Shown piece after piece: positions 42,752 to 51,940 of a stretch of DNA of 64,000 nucleotides. How positions within the stretch are numbered: the stretch's first letter is position 1; each line of letters begins with the position of its first letter. The notes beneath the pieces were generated by a model, which worked only from the letters and a program-made list of their open reading frames with translations, did not search any database and was not told the DNA's origin. The position numbers and the translations under genes are program-made. Source of the DNA: Bdellovibrio reynosensis (GTDB lineage: Bacteria; Bdellovibrionota; Bdellovibrionia; Bdellovibrionales; Bdellovibrionaceae); assembly GCF_022814725.1 (NCBI RefSeq), contig NZ_CP093442.1, positions 310,001-374,000 on the forward strand, read 5' to 3'.

Positions 42752-43858
42752 ATGATTATCGGTGTTCCTAAGGAAATTAAGATTTCTGAGAACCGCGTAG
42801 GTATGACTGAAGCGGGTGTTCGTCAGTATGTGGGTGAAGGCCACACTGTCCTAGTTGAAAAAGACGCGGGCGTTGGTTCTGGTATCACTAACGAACAATA
42901 CGAAAAAGCTGGTGCGAAAATTATCGACAGCAAAAAAGAAGTGTACGCGAAAGCGGACATGATCCAAAAAGTTAAAGAACCACTTCCAGATGAATATGAG
43001 TTGATGAAAGAAAATCAAATCATCTACACATACCTTCACTTAGCTGCAGAACCAAAACTAACTAAAGTTCTTTGCGAGCGTAAAGTGAAAGCAATCGCTT
43101 ACGAAACAATCCAACTTGAAAATGGTTCATTGCCTCTTTTGACTCCTATGTCTGAAGTTGCAGGTCGTATGGCGACACAAATCGGTGCTTTCTACCTTCA
43201 AAAAGATCACGGTGGTAAAGGTATCCTTCTTGGTGGCGTGACTGGCGTTAAACCAGGTAAAGTAACAATCATCGGTGGTGGTGTTGTTGGTACGAACGCT
43301 GCGAAAATGGCAGTAGGCCTTGGCGCTTCTGTGACGATTCTTGACGTATCTACAGCGCGCTTGGAATATCTTGATGATATCTTCCAAGGTCGTTGCATGA
43401 CTTTGTTCTCGAATCCGAAAAACATCGAAGAATCAGTTCGTGAATCTGATCTAGTTATCGGTGGTGTATTGATCACGGGTCATAAAGCTCCAACTCTTGT
43501 TTCTAAAGAGATGGTTTCTTCTATGGCTAAAGGTTCAGTAGTAGTTGACGTTGCGGTTGACCAAGGTGGTTGTATCGAAACTTGCCGTCCAACTTCGCAC
43601 ACAAACCCAACATACGAAGTTGATGGCGTCATCCATTACTGCGTACCAAACATGCCAGGTGTAGCACCAAGAACTTCTACTTACGCTTTGACTAACGTCA
43701 CTACGAAGTACGGTTTGATGCTTGCTAATATGGGTGTTGAAGATGCTGTTGCGAAAAGCCCAGCATTGCTTAAAGGTCTTAACGTATACAACGGTTACGT
43801 TTGCTACGAGCCAGTGGCTAAAGATCTTCACATGGAATACAAAGCTTACAGAGCTTAA
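42752..43858 (+). CDS. ald: Alanine dehydrogenase
   Basis: NAD-dependent oxidative deamination of L-alanine to pyruvate and ammonia. 368 aa. N-terminal signature [21 protein letters not shown], substrate lysine region ([23 protein letters not shown]), and the Rossmann motif [25 protein letters not shown] before ATG 42752. D/L-alanine is abundant when prey protein and peptidoglycan are degraded, so it may feed carbon to pyruvate (inference). A palindrome CACCTAGGTG at 42622-42631 in the upstream region could be an operator, but this is weak. Confidence 0.96.
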   Translation: MIIGVPKEIKISENRVGMTEAGVRQYVGEGHTVLVEKDAGVGSGITNEQYEKAGAKIIDSKKEVYAKADMIQKVKEPLPDEYELMKENQIIYTYLHLAAEPKLTKVLCERKVKAIAYETIQLENGSLPLLTPMSEVAGRMATQIGAFYLQKDHGGKGILLGGVTGVKPGKVTIIGGGVVGTNAAKMAVGLGASVTILDVSTARLEYLDDIFQGRCMTLFSNPKNIEESVRESDLVIGGVLITGHKAPTLVSKEMVSSMAKGSVVVDVAVDQGGCIETCRPTSHTNPTYEVDGVIHYCVPNMPGVAPRTSTYALTNVTTKYGLMLANMGVEDAVAKSPALLKGLNVYNGYVCYEPVAKDLHMEYKAYRA

Positions 43859-43881
43859 TTCCTTCGAATACAATTTCGATC

Positions 43882-43915
43882 AAAAAAGCCCGGGAGTGAT
43901 CTCGGGCTTTTTTTT
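43882..43915 (+). terminator. Rho-independent terminator after ald
   Basis: Stem AAGCCCG/CGGGCTT with a short loop, followed by at least eight T residues. Confidence 0.93.
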
Positions 43916-44204
43916 ATTTAAAAGCTGCCTTAAGAGCATGCATAAAGATTAATTAACTTAAAACTGTTTAGTTTAATCCCTCGAATGCCGCTGAGTTCGG
44001 GGTAGGCATGATGAATGCTAATATGCGGGCAAAAGTAGTTGCTGTTTTAGGGTGAATCATCAATTAAACGGAACGTATTATTTTGGGTTTTTCTGGCTAG
44101 CTAATACCTTGGCGAGAACCGTAATGTTAAATATTTACCAAAAAGTTGATAGTGATGAAAAACTCAGTACAGCATGCAAGAGAAAAAGACAAACGTGTAC
44201 TGAT
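43916..44204. other. Gap between ald terminator and comEC-MBL gene
   Basis: AT-rich 290 bp, downstream side of both flanking genes. I see no convincing gene, repeat or terminator. A short GTG-initiated reading frame from 44052 overlaps the MBL gene and looks spurious. Confidence 0.5.
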
Positions 44205-44921
44205 CTATTGGTCTATCCAAATATTTCCCCAGTCCTCTGTGCGCAGCAGGGGAATGCGCGCCTGGCTCAGTCTTAGTTCAACACTGCTGTGGGGATGTTT
44301 ATAACGGGCCCAGCGGGCCGAGCTGATCGCTTGGATGCCGTCAGGAAGGCGCTTTAAAAGTTCCATCGACGTGCTGGTGTTGCTGCCATGATGTCCTAAA
44401 ATAAAATGCTTTGTTCGCGAGATCCACGATTGGTCAAGCCACTGCTTTTCATGTTCCCCAGGGGAGTCCCCGGGTAAAAGTACTTGGTTATATAATATCA
44501 CCTGACTTTGTTCGTTGGCGTTTTTAAATCCACGGGGTTGCCATTTGTAAAGTTCAGGAATTGATTTTTTATCGCAGTCAGAAAACCCCGCAAGCAACCT
44601 TCTTTTCTTTTTTGAGGCGGGTCCTAGGGGGCGTAGACCAATGCACAAGGGCAAATTCTTTTTTACTTTTTGAAGCCCACCCACGTGATCCCAATCCCAA
44701 TGACTTAAGAAAGCCAGATTAGCTTTAAGTCGGCATTGTTGCAGAATTTTCCCCATCGGAAAAAACTCACCCCCCATATCGAAGTGATAACAAGCATTGG
44801 GTGTGACCGCGGTCGTCCACTGGCCTTGTCCCACATTCCACACGATAAAAAATTTCTGCGCTGGAATATGCAAGACGTGACTGGCGCTGAAAGTTATAAG
44901 AAAAAGGCAAAACCACTTCAT
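44205..44921 (-). CDS. comEC: ComEC C-terminal metallo-beta-lactamase domain as a separate protein
   Basis: 238 aa with an N-terminal hydrophobic segment (WFCLFLITFSASHVLHI) and the MBL domain that is usually the C-terminus of ComEC. Motifs are WNVGQGQ, the metal site LSHWDWDHVGG, LPGDSPGEHE, and ILGHHGSNTSTS. The ComEC MBL domain is thought to degrade one DNA strand during uptake. The ATG overlaps the stop of the upstream ComEC channel gene (TGATG), so both halves are made together. The canonical HxHxDH is altered to HWDWDH, as in other ComEC members where the first His varies. Confidence 0.85.
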   Translation of the reverse strand: MKWFCLFLITFSASHVLHIPAQKFFIVWNVGQGQWTTAVTPNACYHFDMGGEFFPMGKILQQCRLKANLAFLSHWDWDHVGGLQKVKKNLPLCIGLRPLGPASKKKRRLLAGFSDCDKKSIPELYKWQPRGFKNANEQSQVILYNQVLLPGDSPGEHEKQWLDQSWISRTKHFILGHHGSNTSTSMELLKRLPDGIQAISSARWARYKHPHSSVELRLSQARIPLLRTEDWGNIWIDQ

Positions 44922-45817
44922 CACATTTTTCCCTGCCAAAGTTTCAGTCTAAGAAAATGCAAACATAGGTGCAGTCCTAAAAGCCACAACCATAGAAATG
45001 GTAAAGTCGGCGCGGTCACGGCGGCCGTTTTAACCGGTTCGGCAACCAAGGGAAGTAGTGAGCCAAAGATATTCATCACCGAATCAAAAACAACGGCAAG
45101 GGGTGGCATGGCCACAGTAAAAAAACTTAATGGCAACAACACAAAGGAAACCACGGGAGCCAAACATAAGTTATATAAAATACTCAACGGATGAAGACTG
45201 CCAATCCCCCAAAGTGGAGCCAGCATAAAAAAGTAGATGGCGAACTGTGATAACACGGCCTTCGAAAATGAATTCCGTACGCGAAAGACCGCCACCACAG
45301 ACAGAGCCAGGGCTGCGCTCCAGCTCATCAAAAAGGACAACGACTGCCAGTACGATTGAAAAAGAAAAAGCGCCGTAAAGCCCGTTATCAGCACAATCAG
45401 ATCCGCAGGGAAAAAGATCTTGCGATACGCGAAGGTTTCGCGGACCGCAAAACCAAGCAAGGCACGCACTGCGGGCGCTTGCCAGCCTCCAAACAGCGCA
45501 TAGGCCCCAAGAAAAACGAATCTTAAATAAAGTGGAATTTTTAAAATGCCTAAAAGCTGATCAAGTAAAATTAAGTGAGAACCAGAAATAACAAAGATGT
45601 GAATCAAAGATGTTTTGCTTAAATTTGCTTTCAGTTTTTCATCTGTGATTTTTTCACCACAAACAAGAGCTGCTAACGATGATGCGTGCTGGGTACTATG
45701 TGGAATAATCTCGATACATTTTTTGTGGAATTCTTGCGAGACAGCTGATGCATTATCGTGCAAATGAGTTGGAAGTGGAATGCTTAACACGAAAGCAAGG
45801 ATCAGAAGAATTGCCAT
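44921..45817 (-). CDS. comEC: ComEC channel (Competence domain) as a separate protein
   Basis: 298 aa integral membrane protein with about eight transmembrane segments, matching the central 'Competence' domain of ComEC/Rec2, the inner-membrane DNA channel. The signature SLIHIFVISGSHLILL corresponds to the HLFAISGLHI segment of known ComEC proteins, and FGGWQAPAVRALLG to the following conserved helix. The N-terminal OB-fold domain (DUF4131) seems reduced to ~80 residues. Together with the coupled MBL gene and dprA at 48.4 kb it points to natural transformation. Confidence 0.85.
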   Translation of the reverse strand: MAILLILAFVLSIPLPTHLHDNASAVSQEFHKKCIEIIPHSTQHASSLAALVCGEKITDEKLKANLSKTSLIHIFVISGSHLILLDQLLGILKIPLYLRFVFLGAYALFGGWQAPAVRALLGFAVRETFAYRKIFFPADLIVLITGFTALFLFQSYWQSLSFLMSWSAALALSVVAVFRVRNSFSKAVLSQFAIYFFMLAPLWGIGSLHPLSILYNLCLAPVVSFVLLPLSFFTVAMPPLAVVFDSVMNIFGSLLPLVAEPVKTAAVTAPTLPFLWLWLLGLHLCLHFLRLKLWQGKM

Positions 45818-46132
45818 AGTTTTAACTACTTAGCAATTTTCGTAACGCAGTTGATTTCTAAAATAAGCTGTCACTGGGAAGATGCGTCCGACAGGGGCGG
45901 AATGTAAGATCTGTTATTTGCCTGCTTAAAAAAGTCCTAGTTATTAAGTATTCACTATAAATTTCATATACTTATATGATGCCCAAAATACTGGCAAATC
46001 GCTGAAAGCCTTGTAAATAAATAGGTCTAAGGTCTAGCATTACAACAACTCAACATTTTGTGTGGATAACTCCTGCTTGTTTGCACTTCTTAATGCGTGT
46101 CATACTGGTGAAACAGCATGAGGTGTCGAGAG
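45818..46132. other. Divergent promoter region of comEC and the TPR-like/LysM pair
   Basis: 315 bp without gene. TTGCAC near 46081 and a CATACT-type hexamer about 15-17 bp further could be the promoter of the gene at 46133. No large hairpin or repeat seen. Confidence 0.4.
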
Positions 46133-46660
46133 ATGAAGCAACTTAGACTATTAGCAGCAACGGTACTTTTAAGTGTCCCCATGAGCGCGTTCGCAAAAAA
46201 TTCGGCGCTGTCCAAAGCCTCTCCTGCAAAGGATCTTCAGCAAGAAGCACTACTGGTAGAGCTTACTGGCAAAGACTTTACTAAAGAAAATGACATCAAC
46301 TTATATGCTGAAATGGTAAGCGCTTATCAGAATGACGATGAAATAGGCTTCAAGAGCCGTTTACAAAGTTTACTAAGTCGCTTCCCGCAAAGTTCCTACG
46401 CTGACAATGCGCTTTTTTTAGCGGGCAGAATGGCTGTGGATCACAACAATTATGCTGAAGCCGTGAAGTACTTTACAGAGATTGAAAAGAAATATTCCAG
46501 CAGCAACAAAGTGGTCGCAGCGAAATTCGCAAAGGCCATGACTTACAAAAAAATGAATCTTCCAAATTTTGCGATGAACACACTTAAAGAAGTTCGCGCG
46601 AAATATCCAGGCAGCCCGGAATCTTTCCGCGCTGATGCTGAATTAAAATTGATGAAATAG
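46133..46660 (+). CDS. Secreted TPR-like protein (YbgF/BamD-type repeat)
   Basis: 175 aa. Signal peptide MKQLRLLAATVLLSVPMSAFA, then tetratricopeptide repeats: SSYADNALFLAGRMAVDHNNYAEAVKYFTEIEKKYSSS and VVAAKFAKAMTYKKMNLPNFAMNTLKEVRAKYPGS. This layout resembles the periplasmic CpoB/YbgF C-terminal domain and BamD repeats. The LysM protein follows 45 bp later on the same strand, so an envelope or peptidoglycan-linked function is likely. Confidence 0.8.
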   Translation: MKQLRLLAATVLLSVPMSAFAKNSALSKASPAKDLQQEALLVELTGKDFTKENDINLYAEMVSAYQNDDEIGFKSRLQSLLSRFPQSSYADNALFLAGRMAVDHNNYAEAVKYFTEIEKKYSSSNKVVAAKFAKAMTYKKMNLPNFAMNTLKEVRAKYPGSPESFRADAELKLMK

Positions 46661-46705
46661 TTTTTCGTTTCTTACGTTTCAGATTCTCATAAGCAAGATG
46701 CAAGG

Positions 46706-48361
46706 ATGCAAAAGGTGATGAGTAAAAGACTTTCGATGATTTTAGCGGTGATGATTTGTTTGCAAATGGCGCAAGTACAAAAAGTACAGGCGCAGGATGC
46801 TCCACCGGATGCAACCTGGGAAACAGATCCCTTAGATGTGATTGAGCCTGAACAGAAAAATGCACCCGCAGAGCCTTCTGTACCCGAGTTTAAAGAAATC
46901 GATGAAACGGGAAGCGCTTCGCAACCTGCAGAGCCCGTTCCGCCAACTGAAATCGATGCGCCAGCTGCAGAGCCAACGGAAGTCGCCACACCAGAAGCGG
47001 TTCCAGCGCCCGTTGAAACTGCGGTTGAAACAGCAGCGCAAGGGGATTCCCCTGACTTTTCAAAAGAATCTGAATTTCACCGCATCTATAAGTCCTACAA
47101 CGAACAGCCGACTTCCCAAGAAGCGTGGGAACAAGTGGCAGGTCCAAGAGCATCAGAAACTTATCTAGTGCAAAAAGGGGATACTTTGTCGGGTATCTCT
47201 ACAACCTTTTTTGGTGATTACACCTATTGGCCGAAAGTGTGGTCGTTGAATAATCCGCAAATTTTAAATCCCCATGAAATCGAACCTGGCATGATGGTTC
47301 AATTCTTCCCTGGCAGCATGGATGATGCGCCGACGATGGCTGTGGCGGAAGCGGATGCAGCGGCCGTAAACGAGCCTCAGGAAAAAGAAAAAGCAAAAAA
47401 AGCTGATAAGAATGAAGTGAATGTCGGGGCTTTACCAAAAGGTAAAAAAAGAGCTCCGTTACTTAAGAAACTTCCGCCAAGTTTGCCGCAATACCGTTTG
47501 GGCGCAGTGAATGAACCTTTGCCAACTTTAGAAGTAGAATTAGCTAAAACCCAATTCCCAACAGCTTTAGAATATCTGGAATACTTTATCGCTGATGCCC
47601 CGGTCGAGGGTGTGGGTGTGGTCACAGCGACAGAGCTTGATACTAAGACCGCTGGAGACTATCAGCATGTCTATGTTCGCTTGCCAAATAATGCGGGCAA
47701 AGAATTTGTCGTGCAAAAAAATCTTGCGGAAGTAAAAGACCCTGAAACAAAAAAGCGCAAAGGCTTTATGATAGAGCTGCAAGGTGAAATTGAAGTCATT
47801 GAGCCCGTCAATGAGCAAAAGAATTTGTACCGCGCTTTAGTCAAAAAAACGATTCAACCCGTTGCCGTAGGCTCTGTGCTTATTCCTGGTCGACTTCCGA
47901 TGATTGATCCAACTATTGGCAGCCTGACAACAGGTGTGGGCGCAAAAATCATGGGCGGGCAGTTTGAAGCCAAACGCAGTCTTTTTGGTTCCCACAGCTT
48001 TGTATTCTTAGATTCAGGAAGCAGCCAAGGAATTCAAGAAGGCATGGCTCTTCCAGTTTTTGCGGATGAAAGAGTTCGCAATAAGAAAAACGATGCGGTT
48101 ATTAATGATCGCGTGATCGGTGCGGCAAAAGTGGTCCGCGTGGCTCCGAACTTCGCAACGGCCTACATTGTGAAAGCCACTGATGATATTCTTTTAGGGG
48201 ACTATGTCGGTAAACCTACGGCCCGAGTTGCCTTAGAGCCAGAGGTGATTGAGGCTCCGAAAAAAGAAGATGATGATTTTGAAAAGGATTTTGAGGACGC
48301 ACCTCAAGAAGAGGCCCCGTCGGATTCCGGAGAAGAAGATCTGGATCTAGAAATAGAATAA
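46706..48361 (+). CDS. Secreted LysM-domain protein
   Basis: 551 aa. Signal peptide (to about VQAQ, residue 30), then a Pro/Glu/Ala-rich linker and a LysM module at ~residues 150-200 (YLVQKGDTLSGISTTFFGDYTYWPKVWSLN...EIEPGMMVQFFPGS) that should bind peptidoglycan. A basic stretch is followed by a beta-rich C-terminal region of ~300 residues and a very acidic tail (EDDDFEKDFEDAPQEEAP). No catalytic domain recognised. It may also start at the ATG 12 bp further. Closed by a strong hairpin that runs into the dprA leader. Confidence 0.85.
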   Translation: MQKVMSKRLSMILAVMICLQMAQVQKVQAQDAPPDATWETDPLDVIEPEQKNAPAEPSVPEFKEIDETGSASQPAEPVPPTEIDAPAAEPTEVATPEAVPAPVETAVETAAQGDSPDFSKESEFHRIYKSYNEQPTSQEAWEQVAGPRASETYLVQKGDTLSGISTTFFGDYTYWPKVWSLNNPQILNPHEIEPGMMVQFFPGSMDDAPTMAVAEADAAAVNEPQEKEKAKKADKNEVNVGALPKGKKRAPLLKKLPPSLPQYRLGAVNEPLPTLEVELAKTQFPTALEYLEYFIADAPVEGVGVVTATELDTKTAGDYQHVYVRLPNNAGKEFVVQKNLAEVKDPETKKRKGFMIELQGEIEVIEPVNEQKNLYRALVKKTIQPVAVGSVLIPGRLPMIDPTIGSLTTGVGAKIMGGQFEAKRSLFGSHSFVFLDSGSSQGIQEGMALPVFADERVRNKKNDAVINDRVIGAAKVVRVAPNFATAYIVKATDDILLGDYVGKPTARVALEPEVIEAPKKEDDDFEKDFEDAPQEEAPSDSGEEDLDLEIE

Positions 48362-48366
48362 ACTTA

Positions 48367-48397
48367 AAAAGAGCCCTGCAGATTGCAGGGCTCTTTT
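48367..48397 (+). terminator. Rho-independent terminator overlapping the dprA leader
   Basis: Stem AAAAGAGCCCTGCA/TGCAGGGCTCTTTT with a short loop. The only purine-rich ribosome-site candidate of dprA (GCAGGG) is in its 3' strand, and the dprA ATG follows 3 bp after the hairpin. Confidence 0.85.
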
Positions 48398-48400
48398 GTT

Positions 48401-49348
48401 ATGAACGATTTATATTCTTTATGTCAATTGATCAAATCTCATCCGCTGTTCAACGTACAGCGGGATGCTATCTTAGGACTTTTTTATTCTTTGAAAATCA
48501 GGCAACAGCTGGATCCTGAGGGACTGCTTCAAGCTTTAAAATTCCATCAGCCAGAGCTGTACGAAGCGATTCAAAAGAACCATGCGCTATTTAAAAAACA
48601 TTGTGAAGATTCTCTGAAGCTAAAGATGAATGGCATTCATTTGGTTTGTTACGGTGAAGAGCTTTACCCTGCTTCCTGCTATCTTATGACAGATCCTCCT
48701 TTAACGCTTTCCTATCGCGGATCGCCAGCGTGGCTATCTGACAAAGCCCTGGCAGTCGTCGGCAGCAGAGAGCCTTGTTTTGAATCCATTCAATGGATGG
48801 AGAAAGAATTCGCACCGTTTTGTGAAAAAGAACGGCCTTGTGTTGTCAGTGGTGGTGCGCGGGGGATAGATCAAAAATCCCATTCAGTGGCATTAAGAAA
48901 AAGTTTGCCAACCGTCGTGGTTTTGCCATCGGGCTTAGAAAATATTTATCCAGAAAGTTTGAAAGAATGGCTGCACGCGATTTATGAAAATGGCGGATGT
49001 GTCTTAAGTGAATATGCTTATGAACAAAGAATGCACAAGCATCTGTTTCATCATCGCAATCGATTGATCGCGGCACTGGGAAAGGCAACACTTTTAGTGG
49101 AAGCACGAAAACGCAGTGGCACTCTAATTACGGCGCATCAGTCTTTAAACTTAGGTCGCCCTGTTTGGATTGTCCCCGGTCATCCCTTAGATCCGCATTT
49201 TTCTGGAAGCTTAGAACTGGTAATGGAAGGCGCTCAAATAGTCAGAGATGCGCAAGATTTATCCATGTTAATAACCGCAGAAATGAACGATGTTAAAGCA
49301 TCCCCAGCAGGGATAGTGAAGCAGGAAAGTTTGTTACACTACCGGTAG
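48401..49348 (+). CDS. dprA: DNA processing protein DprA
   Basis: Loads RecA on incoming single-stranded DNA in transformation. 315 aa; the Rossmann-like core is intact: ALAVVGSREPCFESIQWMEKE, CVVSGGARGIDQKSHSVALRKSLPTVVVLPSGLENIYP, LFHHRNRLIAALGKATLLVEARKRSGTLITAHQSLNLGRPVWIVPGHP. An N-terminal SAM-like helical part is present; the C-terminal winged helix appears to be missing. Start ATG at 48401; an in-frame TTG 18 bp earlier lies inside the hairpin. Confidence 0.93.
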   Translation: MNDLYSLCQLIKSHPLFNVQRDAILGLFYSLKIRQQLDPEGLLQALKFHQPELYEAIQKNHALFKKHCEDSLKLKMNGIHLVCYGEELYPASCYLMTDPPLTLSYRGSPAWLSDKALAVVGSREPCFESIQWMEKEFAPFCEKERPCVVSGGARGIDQKSHSVALRKSLPTVVVLPSGLENIYPESLKEWLHAIYENGGCVLSEYAYEQRMHKHLFHHRNRLIAALGKATLLVEARKRSGTLITAHQSLNLGRPVWIVPGHPLDPHFSGSLELVMEGAQIVRDAQDLSMLITAEMNDVKASPAGIVKQESLLHYR

Positions 49349-49455
49349 TGAGCGTTCTAAGTTGCCAAAACTCTTACGAAAAAAGTGAAATCATCTAAAA
49401 AAATCTTTTGCAAGGAGCCGTCATTGCCCCTACCATTTGTTTTAAGGGAGGGGCG

Positions 49456-49527
49456 ATGTGGTCAAGGATGACCGTGGTAGTATGGATGCTACTGCATCGC
49501 TCTAATTTTTTAGTCGCCGCCTCTTAG
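49456..49527 (+). CDS. Possible 23-residue membrane peptide
   Basis: A short ORF (MWSRMTVVVWMLLHRSNFLV plus three residues) begins after AAGGGAGGGGCG, an unusually good ribosome site. The peptide is hydrophobic with two Arg, like small membrane proteins. Its stop overlaps the lptF stop in the convergent direction. The GGGAGGGG is also the 3' arm of a GCCCCT...AGGGGC hairpin (49427-49455), so it could equally be terminator sequence. Confidence 0.3.
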   Translation: MWSRMTVVVWMLLHRSNFLVAAS

Positions 49528-50690
49528 TCCCAATTTCTTCTTAAAGCTTCAAAACCAAGTCCGGCAAAAAGAATATTAGGTGTCCACACAGCAACGGTTA
49601 CTGGCAACGATCCGCCGCGGGCAGCGCCTTCTGCGGCGATATACAAAACCCAATACAAAATAATCAGACCGATACACAAGATCATTCCACCGGCCTTAGC
49701 GGCACGGCGATTCGTCGTGGTTCCTAGGCCTACACCAATAAGTGCAAACACTAAACACAAAGCAGAAATCGCCCAACGTTTGTGATACTCAGTACGTAAA
49801 GTGCGTTCCATTTCTTTATCTTTAGAAAAGTCCTCTGTAAGTCTTTTTTCAATTTCACTTAAAGTCAGTGATTGGGGCGACTTCTTTTTTTCGCCAATAT
49901 TTAATGGCGCAGAAAATTGAACGTCGTAGGTTTCAAAGCTGATCTTGGTGTGGGTCTTAGCTTGGCGATGAATTTCACCATCTTTTAGGCGCAGCAAAAC
50001 TTCGTGACCTGGTTTATCGGGATCAGGAATAATCTCGCCTTGTTTTGAAATGATAGTTAAAGGAATGTCGCCCGATTTTTCATCATAAATAAAAACATTT
50101 TTTAAAATGCCTTTTTCTGAATCCACTTTATTGGCGTAAACCACCATATCGAAAAAACCTTCAGAAAAGGTACCTTCTTTGATAACGGCGCCAGCTTTTG
50201 TGTCACTGATTCGCGAAAACATCACCTCAAACTGTCGATTGCCCCACGGGGCAATGTTGAAGGACATCTGAGCTGAAATTGTTCCCACAAGCAAAGCCAA
50301 GATGACTGCTGGCATAAGCAAAGTTGTCATTGGCAAACCTGAGGCTTTCATCGCCACGATTTCTGAATCCTGACTGAGGCGACCGTAAGTAAGAAGGACT
50401 GAAAATAACAACGCCATGGGAAAAAGCGCAGGTAATAACGAAATGATAACGTAGCTAATGATTTCCCCGATGGTCCGTATGCTTACGCCATGAACGAGGG
50501 CAAATTCGGTCAATCTTAAAACCTGGAACATAAGGATGATCGAAATGAAAACTAACAAACCAACGATAAAGCTGGGAAGCATCTCAAAGAAAATGTACTG
50601 CGCAGCTTTTTTTCCAAAAAAAATACTCAAAGTTGAGGTCTCCTGTTGCAACATTGTAGACTGAGCCAGGGTGCGAGTCATCGCGTCCAT
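49524..50690 (-). CDS. lptF: LptF/LptG-family LPS export permease
   Basis: Membrane part of the LptB2FG transporter that extracts LPS from the inner membrane. 388 aa. Three membrane helices before and three after a periplasmic beta-jellyroll (~residues 150-290), as in YjgP/YjgQ proteins. Typical segments are ILMFQVLRLTEFALVHGVS, LLFSVLLTYGRLSQDSEIVAMKASG and WAISALCLVFALIGVGLG. LptF rather than LptG is a choice by resemblance; the partner is not in the window. The start could be either of the first two ATGs, at 50690 or 50681. Confidence 0.87.
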   Translation of the reverse strand: MDAMTRTLAQSTMLQQETSTLSIFFGKKAAQYIFFEMLPSFIVGLLVFISIILMFQVLRLTEFALVHGVSIRTIGEIISYVIISLLPALFPMALLFSVLLTYGRLSQDSEIVAMKASGLPMTTLLMPAVILALLVGTISAQMSFNIAPWGNRQFEVMFSRISDTKAGAVIKEGTFSEGFFDMVVYANKVDSEKGILKNVFIYDEKSGDIPLTIISKQGEIIPDPDKPGHEVLLRLKDGEIHRQAKTHTKISFETYDVQFSAPLNIGEKKKSPQSLTLSEIEKRLTEDFSKDKEMERTLRTEYHKRWAISALCLVFALIGVGLGTTTNRRAAKAGGMILCIGLIILYWVLYIAAEGAARGGSLPVTVAVWTPNILFAGLGFEALRRNWD

Positions 50691-50743
50691 TGTCTAGTTG
50701 AAGGTTTATTGACCGCGCCCATCCCATATCTGACAATATCACC

Positions 50744-51859
50744 ATGAACAAGATTCTTTTAGTGTACGAAGACTATGCGGATTTAATGAGTGTGGAGGCG
50801 GCTTTAAAAAGAGTCGGCTTTGACGTCATCGGTCTAACGAGTGAGTACGCTATGTCGGATCAGATGTTGGCATTCAATCCCGATTTAGTTGTTGGCTCTG
50901 GTAAAGCAGGGAAGGTGAGTTCCCTTGGGGTGGGAAAGCGTCTTAAAGAAAACGCTCGCTGGCACGGCAAGTCCGTTCTTATATTTCCCGCGAACTTTAA
51001 GCCGGGTCCCCAGGATCTTTTAAGAATTCGCGCCGACATGATTTTAGAGGCTCCGGTTCCTCCGCTTCGGTTAGTGCAAGTCATCGGGCGCATCTTAGGC
51101 CATGATGAGGCCGTTCTGTTAGAACGTTTAAATAAAGCCATGCACGTAGAAAGCCCCCATAAACCTGGTGGGGTCGGTGGCAGTGCTGCAGCAGGGGCCC
51201 ACGGCGGAAAGCCAACCCCTGAAGGTGAAGCCATTTATGTTAAAGGAACAGTTGAAGAAAAGGCCGTTGCCGCGGAAGAAGAGTTTTTAGCCCCGGCTGA
51301 AGAGCGTCAAGGCAAAGATCAAGAGTTCTTGTTAAGTAATGAAGAAGACAAAGAAAAAGCCAAGTTTAAGTTTGGCGATCGCATGGCTGAGGCGCAAAAA
51401 GAAGATGCTTCTAACGACATGGCTGAAGCCTTTCCAGACGTTGACCTAAAGGCCCTTGAACAAGAACTTTTAGGCGGTGGCACCCCCGAGGTTGAAAGAG
51501 TTGAAGTCGTTTCTGAAGTCTCGGAAAGCACAGAACCTGTAGAAACCTTGAAGGTTGAAGGCACGGTGCCAAGTGATGCAACTGCTGAAGTTTCAGGTGA
51601 GGTTGCCCCGGCAAGTGAGGAACAACAGCTGCAAGCCAAGGCCAGCGAAGAACTTTTAAAAGCCGAGCAAACGCTGAAAGAAAGGGTGTCTAAGTACAGT
51701 CAAATGGTGGCAGGTGTGAACCTTCCTCCGCAAAGTACTATCACCCGTGTAGAGGCCCGTCGCCGCCAAAAGGGTCTAGAAGGTGACTGGGATAGTCAAA
51801 ATCTGAAGGACCAAGACGAGTTACGCCGGGAATTTACAAAAGCCCTTTTTAAGAAATAA
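50744..51859 (+). CDS. Protein with degenerate receiver domain and acidic tail
   Basis: 371 aa. Residues 1-125 look like a CheY-type receiver (KILLVYEDYADLMSVEAALKRVGFDVIG), but the phospho-acceptor position in FNPDLVVGSGKAGK is not a usual Asp, and the Thr/Lys switch is blurred, so it is probably a pseudo-receiver that cannot be phosphorylated. Residues 150-330 are a low-complexity Glu/Ala-rich linker, and the last 40 residues are basic (RVEARRRQKGLEGDWDSQ). A scaffold in polarity or gliding signalling, as for FrzS-type proteins, is speculation. Confidence 0.7.
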   Translation: MNKILLVYEDYADLMSVEAALKRVGFDVIGLTSEYAMSDQMLAFNPDLVVGSGKAGKVSSLGVGKRLKENARWHGKSVLIFPANFKPGPQDLLRIRADMILEAPVPPLRLVQVIGRILGHDEAVLLERLNKAMHVESPHKPGGVGGSAAAGAHGGKPTPEGEAIYVKGTVEEKAVAAEEEFLAPAEERQGKDQEFLLSNEEDKEKAKFKFGDRMAEAQKEDASNDMAEAFPDVDLKALEQELLGGGTPEVERVEVVSEVSESTEPVETLKVEGTVPSDATAEVSGEVAPASEEQQLQAKASEELLKAEQTLKERVSKYSQMVAGVNLPPQSTITRVEARRRQKGLEGDWDSQNLKDQDELRREFTKALFKK

Positions 51860-51940
51860 TGGACCGTATCGCACCTTGACCGTAGGCCTTTTCATGTACA
51901 TGTTAGTTCAAGATCTGACATTGATTTTACGGAGGCCACT

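Noticed and set aside
44052-44276. 74-codon GTG ORF downstream of ald
   Set aside because: Overlaps the conserved end of the ComEC MBL gene on the opposite strand and has a poor start.
49427-49527. Insertion-sequence end or attachment site near lptF
   Set aside because: The inverted repeat is short and no second end, transposase or target duplication is visible.
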